From positions 1 to 64,000 of the forward strand of contig DATBCD010000025.1 of the NCBI GenBank assembly GCA_036270655.1: a stretch of 64,000 bases of DNA, given 5' to 3'. This document shows positions 38,805 through 47,677 of this stretch, piece by piece. Made by a program: the position numbers and the translations under genes. The notes under the pieces were generated by a model. That model ran no database searches. It was not told the origin of the DNA and worked only from the letters and a program-made list of their open reading frames with translations. Every line of letters starts with the position of its first letter. Within the stretch, counting starts at the first letter, position 1. The stretch comes from VBCK01 sp036270655 (GTDB lineage Bacteria > Pseudomonadota > Gammaproteobacteria > Burkholderiales > Burkholderiaceae_F).

Positions 38805-38842
38805 CCCCTCTCCCGCTTGCGGGAGAGGGGCGGGGGAGAGGG
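38805..38842 (-). repeat. REP-like palindrome, opposite orientation
   Basis: A 12-bp stem (38805-38816 with 38819-38830) is followed by GGGGCGGGGGAGAGGG. This is the reverse complement of copy 1 at 4263-4300 apart from the two central bases' strand. It sits just downstream of hutH and could protect the hutUH transcript end. Confidence 0.75.
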
Positions 38843-38931
38843 TGATCGCGCGCTGGAAACGCTGCATTAACCTTTAGCGTGTACCGTATGGCGCATATTC
38901 GGCGCGAGCAGTTTCCCCGAAGGAGGTGCCC

Positions 38932-39600
38932 ATGCGTATCTTCCTAGGCGTTCCGAAAGGCGAAATCGCGTTATCCCTCGCCAGCGCATTGTTGCTCGCC
39001 GCGGGTCCGGCCCGGGGCCAGGCCGGATCGTTCTTCAATGGCTCCTATGTCGCACTGAGCGGCGGCGTTGTCGGCCTGGAGGACTCGCAGCTCGATTACG
39101 GGGGTGCCCTGTCGAACGGCAACGTCCGCTTCGATGCCGGCTGGGCCGTTTCCGGGGCGGCGGGTTGGCGGGTGCTGCGCTTTTATCGCGTCGAAGTCGA
39201 AATCTCGCACCGCGAAAACGACGTGACGGACATTGATCCTGGCTTCGCGCCGGACGGTTCGATGAAGTCGACCACCTACATGGTGAACGGCTACTTCGAC
39301 ATTCCGATCCGGCCCTACGAGGGCGTCGTGCCTTACATCGGCGCGGGCGTCGGCAGGGCCCAGTTCACGCAGGACCTGCAGGTCGACGGGGGCACGCTGT
39401 CGCACACGAACGCCCATGCGTTCGCCTACCAGGCAATCGGAGGCCTCGAGCTTCCGATCATCCCGCGGCGGATGAGCGTCACGTTCGAGTATCGCTACCT
39501 GGCGACGACGCGCCCTCTATTCCAGGATCAGGGCGGCTTTTTCTACCACGCCGACTACGACAGCCATACCTTCCTGGCCGGCTTGCGCTGGGGCTTTTGA
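38932..39600 (+). CDS. Small outer-membrane beta-barrel protein
   Basis: A 222-residue OmpA/OmpW-like eight-stranded barrel by pattern. A signal peptide (to about ARGQA, residue 29) is followed by alternating strands with periodic Gly and aromatics (FFNGSYVALSGGVVGLED, VVPYIGAGVGRAQF, MSVTFEYRYLAT), and the protein ends AGLRWGF with a terminal Phe. A strong Shine-Dalgarno AGGAGG at 38921-38926 places the start at 38932; a GTG at 38926 overlaps that site and is rejected. No ligand is suggested by the sequence. It is convergent with the OprB-like gene, 2 bp apart. Confidence 0.8.
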   Translation: MRIFLGVPKGEIALSLASALLLAAGPARGQAGSFFNGSYVALSGGVVGLEDSQLDYGGALSNGNVRFDAGWAVSGAAGWRVLRFYRVEVEISHRENDVTDIDPGFAPDGSMKSTTYMVNGYFDIPIRPYEGVVPYIGAGVGRAQFTQDLQVDGGTLSHTNAHAFAYQAIGGLELPIIPRRMSVTFEYRYLATTRPLFQDQGGFFYHADYDSHTFLAGLRWGF

Positions 39601-39602
39601 AT

Positions 39603-40979
39603 TCAGAGCTCCGCACGCAGGCGCAGGCCGAAGATCGACACCGGCCCGCGGTCGGTGTTGTAGGCGGGATTCACGACGTACTGAAAGTCGACGCTGATCG
39701 ACAGGTACTCGGCAAGATGGGCTGCGTAGTAGGTTTCGACGATCTTTTCGAAGCCGTAATGGGGAAGTTGCCCATCGCCGATCAGGATGCCGATTCCGCC
39801 CGCCGAAAAGTAACGGCGTGCGGCACTCGACAGCCCATTGACGACCCCGGCCACGCCGACTGTGTCCTGCGGCCGTTGCCACCGATTCCCAGCCAGCGAC
39901 AGCCCCGCCGCCAATGAGCGGTTGATCTCGGTGAAATCGAAGGCTTCTTTGCTGCCGTCGTTCAGGCTGGCGCGCACAAACAAGCCCAGGCCGGTGCCGA
40001 GCTCCTGTTCCAAATTGCCCGCGACGCCGGGGCGCGACGCCATGTGCCGCACCTGCGACGTGTCCGGCACCGCGCCCGTCGCCAGCGCCAGGCTCACCGC
40101 ATCGTCGTAGGTGCCCATCCTGCCCCGGTTGTCAAAGGCCAGCAGCTTGAGTTTTCCCGGGTGGTTCAACCACCTGTGTCGCTCTTCCGCCTCCGCGACC
40201 ACTTCGAACTGCTTGAAGCTTCGATCCAGCTCCCTCTGGTTCGGAACGCGCGACAGCGCGAACACGCCCCCGCGCAGCGTCCACCAGGACTGGGTCCATT
40301 CGGCCGCGAGACCGTAGGTGTAACCCCAGGCATCGGCCGCGTAGTCGTAAGCGCCGGATTCGATCACCGACCAGTTCATGAAGTCGGTCCGCGCATCGTG
40401 CGCGTACCGGTTGGTGTCGAAGATGTCGACGGCGGAGAGTTTGCCGGCGGTCAGCGTCACGTTGTCGGATGGTTGCCGGTCGGCCAGCTGGTTGGGCCCA
40501 GGCGGTACCGGCTCCTCCTCGCCCCCGAGGCCGAAAACCTGCCGCAGAAACAGGCGCGGCGTTCGGTAGTACGGCTCGGCCACGCCGATCTTGTACGCCT
40601 CGCCGCTCGAAAAGCCCGCCAGCCCCACGCTCGTGCTCAAACCGAATCCTTGATCGACCTCCGGATCGACGTACGCGGCGGCGCCTTTCCAAAGCCGCAC
40701 GCCCGCGTACAGGGTCAGGTCGACCGTCTCCCTGCCGCTGTTGCCCGCATCGAGGCTGTTCGTTCCGCGGTACGGAGACTCGAAGGACGGGTGGTATTGC
40801 TCGACCGCCGTGAACTGGCCATGCAGGCTCCAAGCTTCGGGTGCCGTGTCGGCGTCGCCCGCGCTACCAGAGGTTGCAGCACCCTGCGCCGACGCGCCGG
40901 GATCGGAGGTGGCACCGACTGCAGTCCCCGCCAGCACCGGGCACAACGCGATCAGCAACAACTGGATCGTTGCTCTCAT
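39603..40979 (-). CDS. OprB-type carbohydrate porin
   Basis: A 458-residue outer-membrane porin of the OprB family. A signal peptide ends near VGATS, a short Ala/Gly/Asp-rich stretch follows, then the barrel from about residue 50 (WSLHGQFTAVEQYHPSFESPYRG, the characteristic OprB opening). Later come RQVFGLGGEEE, NVTLTAGKLSAVDIFDTN, and the C-terminal YLSISVDFQYVVNPAYNTDRGPVSIFGLRLRAEL. OprB relatives pass sugars, but many environmental members have unknown solutes. It follows the NRAMP-type gene by 61 bp on the same strand and may be cotranscribed with it, so a metal-complex solute is also possible. Confidence 0.85.
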   Translation of the reverse strand: MRATIQLLLIALCPVLAGTAVGATSDPGASAQGAATSGSAGDADTAPEAWSLHGQFTAVEQYHPSFESPYRGTNSLDAGNSGRETVDLTLYAGVRLWKGAAAYVDPEVDQGFGLSTSVGLAGFSSGEAYKIGVAEPYYRTPRLFLRQVFGLGGEEEPVPPGPNQLADRQPSDNVTLTAGKLSAVDIFDTNRYAHDARTDFMNWSVIESGAYDYAADAWGYTYGLAAEWTQSWWTLRGGVFALSRVPNQRELDRSFKQFEVVAEAEERHRWLNHPGKLKLLAFDNRGRMGTYDDAVSLALATGAVPDTSQVRHMASRPGVAGNLEQELGTGLGLFVRASLNDGSKEAFDFTEINRSLAAGLSLAGNRWQRPQDTVGVAGVVNGLSSAARRYFSAGGIGILIGDGQLPHYGFEKIVETYYAAHLAEYLSISVDFQYVVNPAYNTDRGPVSIFGLRLRAEL

Positions 40980-41040
40980 TATTCGAATTCTGAAGGTGTG
41001 GGTTCAAGGCTGTGGTCCTTCAAGTTCCACCGGCGTCCGG

Positions 41041-42735
41041 TCAGGACCCGCCGTGGCCCGACGCCGCCATATGGAACAGCTTCAGCAGCAGCAGGCCGGC
41101 AGCGATCGCCAGGTACGCCCGCAACACGACCATCCAGACGCGATTGACCAACGTCAGACGGGCCGGCGGCAACTGATCCAGCGGCGGCATTCTCCAGTCC
41201 GATCGCGACTCGCCTGGCACCGCAGGCTGGTCGGACGCACGGGACCCCTTGGCCTTCTCGACCAGGTGCACGCCGACTGTCACGGCGGCGCCCAGCACGC
41301 TGCCGCCGACCAGGACCGCCAGGATCTGGGCGTCACTGGTGTCCGGAAACAGCACCGACGCGGTCAGGATCACCGACAGCATCAACAGGACCGCGATGAT
41401 GGCCGCCGTGAACAGGTTGACGGCGCGCCCGTTGACCCACGGACCGAGCACCGTCTTGTCGTTGCACAGGAGCAGCAGAAACACGGTGGCGCTTGGAAGC
41501 AGCACGCCAGCCAGCGTCTGGACCATGTTGGTCAGCAGCCCAAGTGGCGTGCCAGGGGTCAGCACCAGGGCCGCGGCGACCGCGATCAGTCCGAAAAAGA
41601 ACGCGTAGAAGCCCACGGCGTCGGTCGGCTTGCGGTGCAGCGAATGGCGGATCGACAGCACGTCGCCCAGTGCGTAGGCGGTCGACAGGGAAACGGCAGC
41701 GGCCCCGATGATGCAGGCATCGATCAGCGCGAGAGCGAACAGGACCGCGGGGGTGCGCCCGAAGTACTTCTGCATCCCCGCGGCCACGGCGCCGGCGTCG
41801 GCAAAATGGCCGAATTCGGGCCGGCCAGCGAAAGTGGCGGCGGAAAACCCCATCATCGCGACCGCGCCCACGACGACCAGCACGATGCCGAGCCACAGGT
41901 CGACCCGCTCGTAACGGATGAAGCGCGGCGTGATCCGCTTGTCGATCACGTAGCTTTGCTGGAAGAACAGCTGCCAGGGGGCCACCGTGGTGCCGACGAT
42001 CGCGATGACCAGCAGCATCACCTCGTTCAGCTTGCCGCCGTGGGGCAGCTGCGGGATCAGGAAGTCGTGCGCCACCTCGCCCAGCGGGGGCGGGATCATC
42101 ACGAGTACCGGAACCAGCAGCAGGCTGCCGAATACCAGGAAAAGGGCGAAGCGCTCGAAGCGGCGGAAATCCCCGGTGCTGGCAGCCGCCATGATCAGCA
42201 GCGCCGAGATCGACACGCCCCAGAACTTCGAAAGGCCCAGAGTGCCGAGGGCCAGGCTGATGCCGATGAACTCCGTGACGATCGTCAGGGCGTTCAGCAG
42301 GAACAGGTCGATGATGCTGAAGGTGCCCCAGAACCTGCCGAACCGCTCGAAGATCAGCCGGGCGTGCCCGACGCCGGTGACCGCGCCCAGCCGCAGCACC
42401 ATTTCCTGGTTCACATACAGAACCGGTACCAGCAGCAGCAGCGTCCAAAGCAGCGACGTGCCGTAATTCTGCCCGGCCTGCGTATAGGTGCTGAAGGCGC
42501 CGGCGTCGTTGTCGCCCACCATCACGATCAGCCCCGGCCCGAGGATCGCCAGCAGCGTCCGCACCCTGTGACCGAGGGTGCGGCGCGGCTGGACGTCGTG
42601 GTGCGCGATCGTGCCGAGCGCGCCGCGGATGTCGCCCACGTGGGCGCTGTCGAGCACGGCGCGCTCGACCGGTGCCACCGGGGTGGCGCGCAGAACGGCG
42701 GTGTTTCGGAAGTACACGGCAGCCTCCCGAAGCAT
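41041..42735 (-). CDS. NRAMP-family divalent metal transporter, non-canonical type
   Basis: A 564-residue inner-membrane protein with about 11 membrane segments, related to MntH/NRAMP. The TM1 motif, DPGN in Mn/Fe transporters, is DNDAG here (75-79, in GLIVMVGDNDAGAFSTY). The TM6 metal-binding Met-Pro-His of classical members is replaced by A252-P253-W254 (TTVAPWQLFFQQS). It belongs to the separate branch often annotated simply as NRAMP-like. NRAMP-related Mg2+ transporters also depart from the classical site, so the ion may not be Mn or Fe. A hydrophilic N-terminal extension of about 55 residues is present. The ATG overlaps the stop of an upstream 57-codon frame (TGATG) and has no ribosome site of its own. 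Confidence 0.8.
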   Translation of the reverse strand: MLREAAVYFRNTAVLRATPVAPVERAVLDSAHVGDIRGALGTIAHHDVQPRRTLGHRVRTLLAILGPGLIVMVGDNDAGAFSTYTQAGQNYGTSLLWTLLLLVPVLYVNQEMVLRLGAVTGVGHARLIFERFGRFWGTFSIIDLFLLNALTIVTEFIGISLALGTLGLSKFWGVSISALLIMAAASTGDFRRFERFALFLVFGSLLLVPVLVMIPPPLGEVAHDFLIPQLPHGGKLNEVMLLVIAIVGTTVAPWQLFFQQSYVIDKRITPRFIRYERVDLWLGIVLVVVGAVAMMGFSAATFAGRPEFGHFADAGAVAAGMQKYFGRTPAVLFALALIDACIIGAAAVSLSTAYALGDVLSIRHSLHRKPTDAVGFYAFFFGLIAVAAALVLTPGTPLGLLTNMVQTLAGVLLPSATVFLLLLCNDKTVLGPWVNGRAVNLFTAAIIAVLLMLSVILTASVLFPDTSDAQILAVLVGGSVLGAAVTVGVHLVEKAKGSRASDQPAVPGESRSDWRMPPLDQLPPARLTLVNRVWMVVLRAYLAIAAGLLLLKLFHMAASGHGGS

Positions 42736-42908
42736 CAGCGTCGGGAAACGCCGACCAGCAGCGCGTAGACCCCAGGGCACGCAGTTTGACCCGCGCCTGC
42801 GTGCGGACGGTGGGCCACGCGCGCCTGCCCGGCCCGCGCGCCGGTGCTCCGGGACTTGATAGCGGCGGCGAGCCGCCGGAGGAATTTCAGTTCGGCTTTC
42901 AAGGTCAT
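42735..42908 (-). CDS. Putative leader peptide, translationally coupled to the NRAMP-type gene
   Basis: A 57-codon frame starting MTLKAELKFLRRLAAAIKSR, basic and helical at the start, then rich in Arg, Ala and Gly, without homology I recognise. A strong ribosome site (AAGAGGTG) lies six bases before its ATG. Its TGA overlaps the ATG of the transporter as TGATG, the usual sign of termination-reinitiation coupling. The transporter has no Shine-Dalgarno of its own, which supports translation of this frame. It could be a leader that sets transporter expression, a small partner subunit, or chance. Confidence 0.45.
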   Translation of the reverse strand: MTLKAELKFLRRLAAAIKSRSTGARAGQARVAHRPHAGAGQTACPGVYALLVGVSRR

Positions 42909-43422
42909 TTCGATCACCTCTTGAGTCCAGCCGACCGCCGCAGGCGGCGCCCGGCCCGGCCGCATTAAGCGGCCGACGTTCAGGCCCGCAGACCATGGTC
43001 GACCTCGCGCCGAACGCGAAACGACCTGATCCGTCAGTCAAACCGATGGGAGGTGGTCAAAGCCCGCCGCTGGGGCGAGCAGACTGCCAGGTGTTGCTTG
43101 CTTGACGCACCGTCCCGCTATTCCAGCGGGACGGCGGTGTGAGACATGGACTCTTGCCGCGGATCCAGCTGGTTACTCCAAAGATCTACTAGGCCCACAG
43201 TCCATGGGGTATGCCCCGAAGTTGCAAACATCCAAATAATGGCGTCGCACTGCACCAAAGTCAACCTCGGATTCAGAAAAATTGCAACGAGTTGTCGCGA
43301 TGAACGCGCGGTAAACTGAAATAGCGGCCAGCTGTCGGCCCAAGCGCTGTCGCGTGCGGTCGGCCGAAACACTCAGTTGAGAGCTCTAACGATTCGGCCG
43401 GAGGGCGATCGGGGGAGTCGTC
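42909..43422. other. Divergent intergenic region between the NRAMP-type gene and the metal efflux operon
   Basis: 514 bp. On the leftward side the leader contains two stem-loops: GCCGCC-GCA-GGCGGC near 42935-42949 and GGCCGC-ATTAA-GCGGCC at 42958-42974. On the rightward side is a 10-bp perfect hairpin at 43110-43134 followed by a locally AT-richer stretch (43190-43310) that probably holds the promoters. No gene is convincing; a leftward frame near 43118-43372 lacks a ribosome site. Confidence 0.45.
43110..43134. promoter_or_regulatory. Perfect 10-bp stem-loop upstream of the efflux operon
   Basis: CCGTCCCGCT-ATTCC-AGCGGGACGG forms a 10-bp perfect stem with a five-base loop and no T-run. It lies 289 bp before the membrane-fusion-protein gene. 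It could be a dyad operator for a metal regulator, an attenuator, or part of a long leader; no regulator gene adjoins it. Confidence 0.5.
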
Positions 43423-44589
43423 ATGCCAGCACACGAGCATGCGCCAAGCTCTCGCGGCGGGGCTTTTCTTTGGTCCGGCATCGGTTTTGGCCTGCTGCTG
43501 GTCGTTGGTCTGTTCACGAAGGGCTTCGGGCTGCTGGGTGGCACCCATAACGCGGCCGAGGAACCGGCAGAGGCGGTCCACCAGGGGGACAAGATCATCG
43601 TTCCCGAAGGTTCGCCCTTGCGAAACCGGCTGACCGTGATGCCGGCGCCAGCGCAGGAGACCCACTCGAAACTGGTCCTGCCCGGGATCGTCGAGCCGAA
43701 TCCGGCACGCATATCCGCAGTGCTCACGCCGCTGGGCGGCCGCGTCCTGGACCTGAAGGTCGCGCTGGGCGATCGCGTCGCGCGCGGCCAGCCTCTGGCG
43801 GTGATCGATTCGCCCGACCTGGCGCAAGCCTACGACGACAACGACAAGGCGTCGGACCTGTTCGAGCTGACCGCGAAGAACCTCGAACGCCAGGAAGGTC
43901 AGTACAAGCTCGGGGCCGCCTCGGACCGGGATCTGGATCAGGCTCGCAGCGACCACGCGCAGGCGGCGGCTGAATACGAGCGAACCCGGGCGCGCCTGAA
44001 GATCCTGGGTGTCGGCGTCGCGTCCAGCGACCGCTCGCGCCTGCTCACCGTCAGGGCGCCGGTCAGTGGCAGCGTCACAACGCTCACGGTCTCTCCCGGC
44101 AACATGGTCAACGATCCGACGCAGCCGTTGATGACGATAGCCGATCTGTCGACCATCTGGGTCACGGCACTGGTTCCCGAAAAGGATGTTGCAGCGGTCA
44201 GCAAGGATCAGGACGCCGAGGTCGGTCTGGTGGCCTATCCCGACCGGCCGCTGCGCGGCAAGGTTCTGTTCGTGTCCGACGTGGTCGAGGCCGACACGCG
44301 CCGCAACAAGCTCAGGATCGCTTTTCCCAACGCCGACTACGCGCTCAAGCCGAACATGTTCGCGACGGTGACGCTGCTGGGGCCGAAGCGCAGCCGTGTT
44401 GTCCTGCCCAGCTCGGCGCTGCTGATAAACAACGACAGAACGACCGTGTTCGTCGCCACGGCCCCGTGGACTTTCGAGCGCCGCACGGTCGTGCCGCAGC
44501 TCGAAGAAGGCGCCTCGGTTGCAATCAGCTCCGGCCTGAGCGCCGGCGAACAGGTGGTCGTCAAGGGCGGAATTCTCCTCAATGATTGA
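43423..44589 (+). CDS. HlyD-like membrane fusion protein of a heavy-metal RND efflux system
   Basis: Periplasmic adaptor of a CzcB/CusB-type tripartite pump, 388 residues. An N-terminal membrane anchor (FLWSGIGFGLLLVVGLF, about 15-31) is followed by a barrel-sandwich domain (GIVEPNPARISAVLTPLGGRVLDLKVALGDRV), an alpha-hairpin (ELTAKNLERQEGQYKLGAASDRDLDQ), the second lipoyl half (LLTVRAPVSGSVTTLTVSPGNMV) and a membrane-proximal domain ending GEQVVVKGGILLND. No His-rich tail typical of CzcB is seen. It overlaps the pump gene by 8 bp. Confidence 0.9.
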   Translation: MPAHEHAPSSRGGAFLWSGIGFGLLLVVGLFTKGFGLLGGTHNAAEEPAEAVHQGDKIIVPEGSPLRNRLTVMPAPAQETHSKLVLPGIVEPNPARISAVLTPLGGRVLDLKVALGDRVARGQPLAVIDSPDLAQAYDDNDKASDLFELTAKNLERQEGQYKLGAASDRDLDQARSDHAQAAAEYERTRARLKILGVGVASSDRSRLLTVRAPVSGSVTTLTVSPGNMVNDPTQPLMTIADLSTIWVTALVPEKDVAAVSKDQDAEVGLVAYPDRPLRGKVLFVSDVVEADTRRNKLRIAFPNADYALKPNMFATVTLLGPKRSRVVLPSSALLINNDRTTVFVATAPWTFERRTVVPQLEEGASVAISSGLSAGEQVVVKGGILLND

Positions 44590-47500
44590 TCAATTCGTCG
44601 GAATCTGCCTGCACCGGCGAGTTGCAGTCATCGTCCTGGCGTTGCTGGTGACCGCATTCGGCGTTTACGCCTGGAAAACCCTGTCCGTCGAGGCCTATCC
44701 CGAGCTTGGCGACGTCGCCGCCCAGGTGACCACGCAGGTGCCGGGGCTTGCCGCCGAAGAGGTGGAGCAGCTGATCACGGTGCCGCTGGAGCGGCAGATC
44801 AACGGCACGCCGGGACTGCTGCTGATGCGCTCGAGCAGCACTTTCGGCCTGTCTTTAATCACGGTTCTGTTTCGCGACGGCTACGAGGATTACTGGGCGC
44901 GCCAGCGCCTGCTGGAGCGCATCAATCAAGCGGTGTTGCCGTCCGGAGCGTCGCCCTCGCTCGACCCGGTGGCCGGTCCAGGCGGTGAAATCTACCGCTA
45001 CACGCTGGAGTCCGACACCAGAAATCTTCAGGAGCTGTCCGAAATCCAGCGCTGGATCGTGATCCCCGCGCTCAAGTCGGTGCCGGGCGTGGTCGACGAC
45101 ACCAATTTTGGCGGCTTCACGACCAATTACCAGCTCGATCTGGATCCCACTCAACTGCAACACTACGGTCTGGGGATCACCGATGTGATCAACACCATCA
45201 ACAACAACAACGCCAATGCCGGCGGTGGGCGCGTCTCGCGCGGAGACCAGAGTTATGTGATCCGCGGCGTCGGGCTGATGCGCAGCCTGGCCGATATCGG
45301 CTCGACGGTGGTCACGCAGGTCAACGGCACGCCGGTGCTGGTGCGCGACCTGGGCCGCACCACCCTCAGTCACCAGGAGCGCGAAGGCATCCTGGGAAAG
45401 GATACCAATCCCGACACGATCGAAGGCATCGTCCTGATGCTGAAGTACCAGAACCCGTCGCAAACGCTGCGCGGCATTCACGCCAAGGTGGCCGAGCTGA
45501 ACAGGCAGCTCGCAGCCAGAGACGTCCGGATCGTGCCCTATATCGACCGCGACGATCTGGTGCGGGCAACCATCAACAAGGTCGGCCGCACCATTGGCGA
45601 GGGCATCGGTCTGGTCTTTCTGATCCTGATTCTCTTTCTCGGCAGCCCGCGCAGCGCGCTTGTGGTGGCGGTCACCATCCCGTTCGCGCTGGTCGCGGTG
45701 TTTTCGATGCTCAACCTCACGAAGGTATCGGCCAACCTGCTGTCGCTCGGCGCGATCGATTTCGGCATCCTGGTCGACGGGGCGATCGTGGTGACCGAAG
45801 CCGTGCTGCGCCGGCGCGAGGCCATGCCCGATGAGGAACTGAGCGAAAGCGAAGTCAAGGCCGCGGCGCTGCAAGTGACGCGGCCGATCTTCTTCGCCAG
45901 CCTGATCATCGTCACCGCGTATCTTCCGCTGTTCTCGTTCGAACGAGCCGAAGCCAAGCTCTTCACGCCGATGGCCTACACGATGGGCTACGCCCTGATG
46001 GGGGCGCTGCTGGCGTCGCTGGCCCTGGTGCCCGGTCTGGCCTATTACGCGTTCCGCCAGCCCGGTACCGTGTATCGCAACCGATGGCTGGAAGGCCTGA
46101 CGCGCGTCTATGACCGCATGCTCGAGTCCTGCCTGGAGCAACCCCGCATCGTGTACGGCATAGCCATCTTTGCCTTGATGGCGGTGATCGGGTTCGGCGC
46201 CACCATCGGCCGCGAGTTTCTGCCGGACCTGGACGAGGGCGCGCTCTGGCTCCAGGTGCAGATGCCCACCGGCCTGGGGCTGAACAAGGCCAGCGACATG
46301 GCGAGCGATCTGCGGCGGGCGGTTCTCAAATATCCGGAAGTCTCCTATGTAGTCACCCAGACCGGTCGCAACGACGACGGCACCGATCCCTGGACCATGT
46401 CGCATGTCGAAGCGCCCGTGGGGCTGAAGCCTTACGACACGTGGGCGGCAGGCGAGTCCAAGAGGCAGTTCGTCGACCGGTTTGCCGCGGGACTGGCGCG
46501 CGACCTGCCCGGGTATTCGATCGGCATCAGTCAGCCGATCATCGACGGGGTCAACGACCTGATCGGCGGCGCCCACAGCCCTTTGGTGATCAAGATCTTC
46601 GGTGACGATCTGGATATGCTGCGCAACATCGGAGGCCAGATCGTCACGGTCCTTTACACGATTGAGGGGACGTCGAGCGCATCCATCTTCCAGGAACCTC
46701 CGATTCCGCAGGTGGAGGTCAAGCTGGATCGCGAGAAAGCCGCGCGCTACGGCGTCAACATGACCGACCTGCAGAACGTGATCCAGACCGGAGTCGGCCA
46801 GGCGCCGGTGTCCACCGTGTACGTGGGCGAGAGAACCTATCCTCTGACCGTCCGCTTCGTCCAGCAGGCACGCGACCGCCCCGAGGCTCTGGGCAACCTG
46901 CTGGTCAGCACCGCCGGCGGCGTGCAAGTGCCGCTGTCCCAGCTCGCCGTAATCCGCGTCAGGTCCGGCGAGAGCACTGTCACCCGCGAGAACGGCCAGC
47001 GCAACCTGACGATCCGGATCGACAACCGCGACCGCGATCTGACCTCGTACCTGGCAGAGGCCCAGGCCAAGATCGCCGCCCGCGTGCATTTCGACGACGA
47101 CAAGATCAAGCTGGAGTGGGGCGGTCAATTCGAGAACCAGCGGCGCGCGGAAGCGCGGCTGCTGGTGATCCTGGCGCTCGTGCTGGGCCTGATGCTGATC
47201 TTCCTGACTGTCGGGATGCACTCTCTGCGGCAGGCCGCGCTGATTCTGGGTGTCGTGCCCCTTGCGACTCTGGGCGGCTTGATCTCGCTTCGTGTTACGG
47301 GGCAGAACCTCAACGTCGCAAGCGGCGTCGGCTTCATCGCCTTGTTCGGAGTCGCCGTGCAGAACGGGATCATCATGGTGTCGAACCTGAACCGGATGCG
47401 CAAAGCCGGCCTGGAGCTGCACGAGGCCATCATGAAGGGCGCCACCGAGCGCCTGCGGCCGGTGCTGATGACGGCGACCGTGGCAACCCTGGGTATGCTG

Positions 47501-47677
47501 CCGGCGGCGATCCATACAGGTGTCGGCAGCGACGTGCAGCGGGGAATCGCCACGGTGGTTGTGGGCGGGCTGGCGATCTCGACCGTACTGACTTTGTTCG
47601 TTCTGCCTTCGATGTACCACGTGATCGAGCATTGGGCCGAGGGGCGCCATGGTCAGGCGCGATGGGGTTTGCGATGA
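44582..47677 (+). CDS. CzcA-family heavy-metal RND efflux pump
   Basis: A 1031-residue inner-membrane proton/metal antiporter with 12 membrane helices in two halves and two large periplasmic loops. The TM4 proton-relay and metal motif reads D393-F-G-I-L-V-D399-G-A-I-V-V-T-E406, the Asp/Asp/Glu set of CzcA-like (Zn/Co/Cd or Ni/Co) pumps rather than the CusA (Cu/Ag) pattern. Typical features are TTQVPGLAAEEVEQLITVPLE near the N-terminus and GVAVQNGIIMVSNLN in TM10. No CusF-like metallochaperone or two-component regulator adjoins it. The exact metal cannot be set by sequence inspection. Its stop overlaps the outer-membrane component start by ATGA. Confidence 0.93.
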   Translation: MIDQFVGICLHRRVAVIVLALLVTAFGVYAWKTLSVEAYPELGDVAAQVTTQVPGLAAEEVEQLITVPLERQINGTPGLLLMRSSSTFGLSLITVLFRDGYEDYWARQRLLERINQAVLPSGASPSLDPVAGPGGEIYRYTLESDTRNLQELSEIQRWIVIPALKSVPGVVDDTNFGGFTTNYQLDLDPTQLQHYGLGITDVINTINNNNANAGGGRVSRGDQSYVIRGVGLMRSLADIGSTVVTQVNGTPVLVRDLGRTTLSHQEREGILGKDTNPDTIEGIVLMLKYQNPSQTLRGIHAKVAELNRQLAARDVRIVPYIDRDDLVRATINKVGRTIGEGIGLVFLILILFLGSPRSALVVAVTIPFALVAVFSMLNLTKVSANLLSLGAIDFGILVDGAIVVTEAVLRRREAMPDEELSESEVKAAALQVTRPIFFASLIIVTAYLPLFSFERAEAKLFTPMAYTMGYALMGALLASLALVPGLAYYAFRQPGTVYRNRWLEGLTRVYDRMLESCLEQPRIVYGIAIFALMAVIGFGATIGREFLPDLDEGALWLQVQMPTGLGLNKASDMASDLRRAVLKYPEVSYVVTQTGRNDDGTDPWTMSHVEAPVGLKPYDTWAAGESKRQFVDRFAAGLARDLPGYSIGISQPIIDGVNDLIGGAHSPLVIKIFGDDLDMLRNIGGQIVTVLYTIEGTSSASIFQEPPIPQVEVKLDREKAARYGVNMTDLQNVIQTGVGQAPVSTVYVGERTYPLTVRFVQQARDRPEALGNLLVSTAGGVQVPLSQLAVIRVRSGESTVTRENGQRNLTIRIDNRDRDLTSYLAEAQAKIAARVHFDDDKIKLEWGGQFENQRRAEARLLVILALVLGLMLIFLTVGMHSLRQAALILGVVPLATLGGLISLRVTGQNLNVASGVGFIALFGVAVQNGIIMVSNLNRMRKAGLELHEAIMKGATERLRPVLMTATVATLGMLPAAIHTGVGSDVQRGIATVVVGGLAISTVLTLFVLPSMYHVIEHWAEGRHGQARWGLR

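Noticed and set aside
42909..43041. Possible manganese or magnesium riboswitch before the NRAMP-type gene
   Set aside because: Hairpins exist, but they do not match the conserved parts of yybP-ykoY or M-box RNAs as far as I can judge; kept only as a structured leader.
43118..43372. 84-codon minus-strand frame in the gap before the efflux operon
   Set aside because: No ribosome site, no recognisable protein features, and it overlaps the perfect stem-loop.
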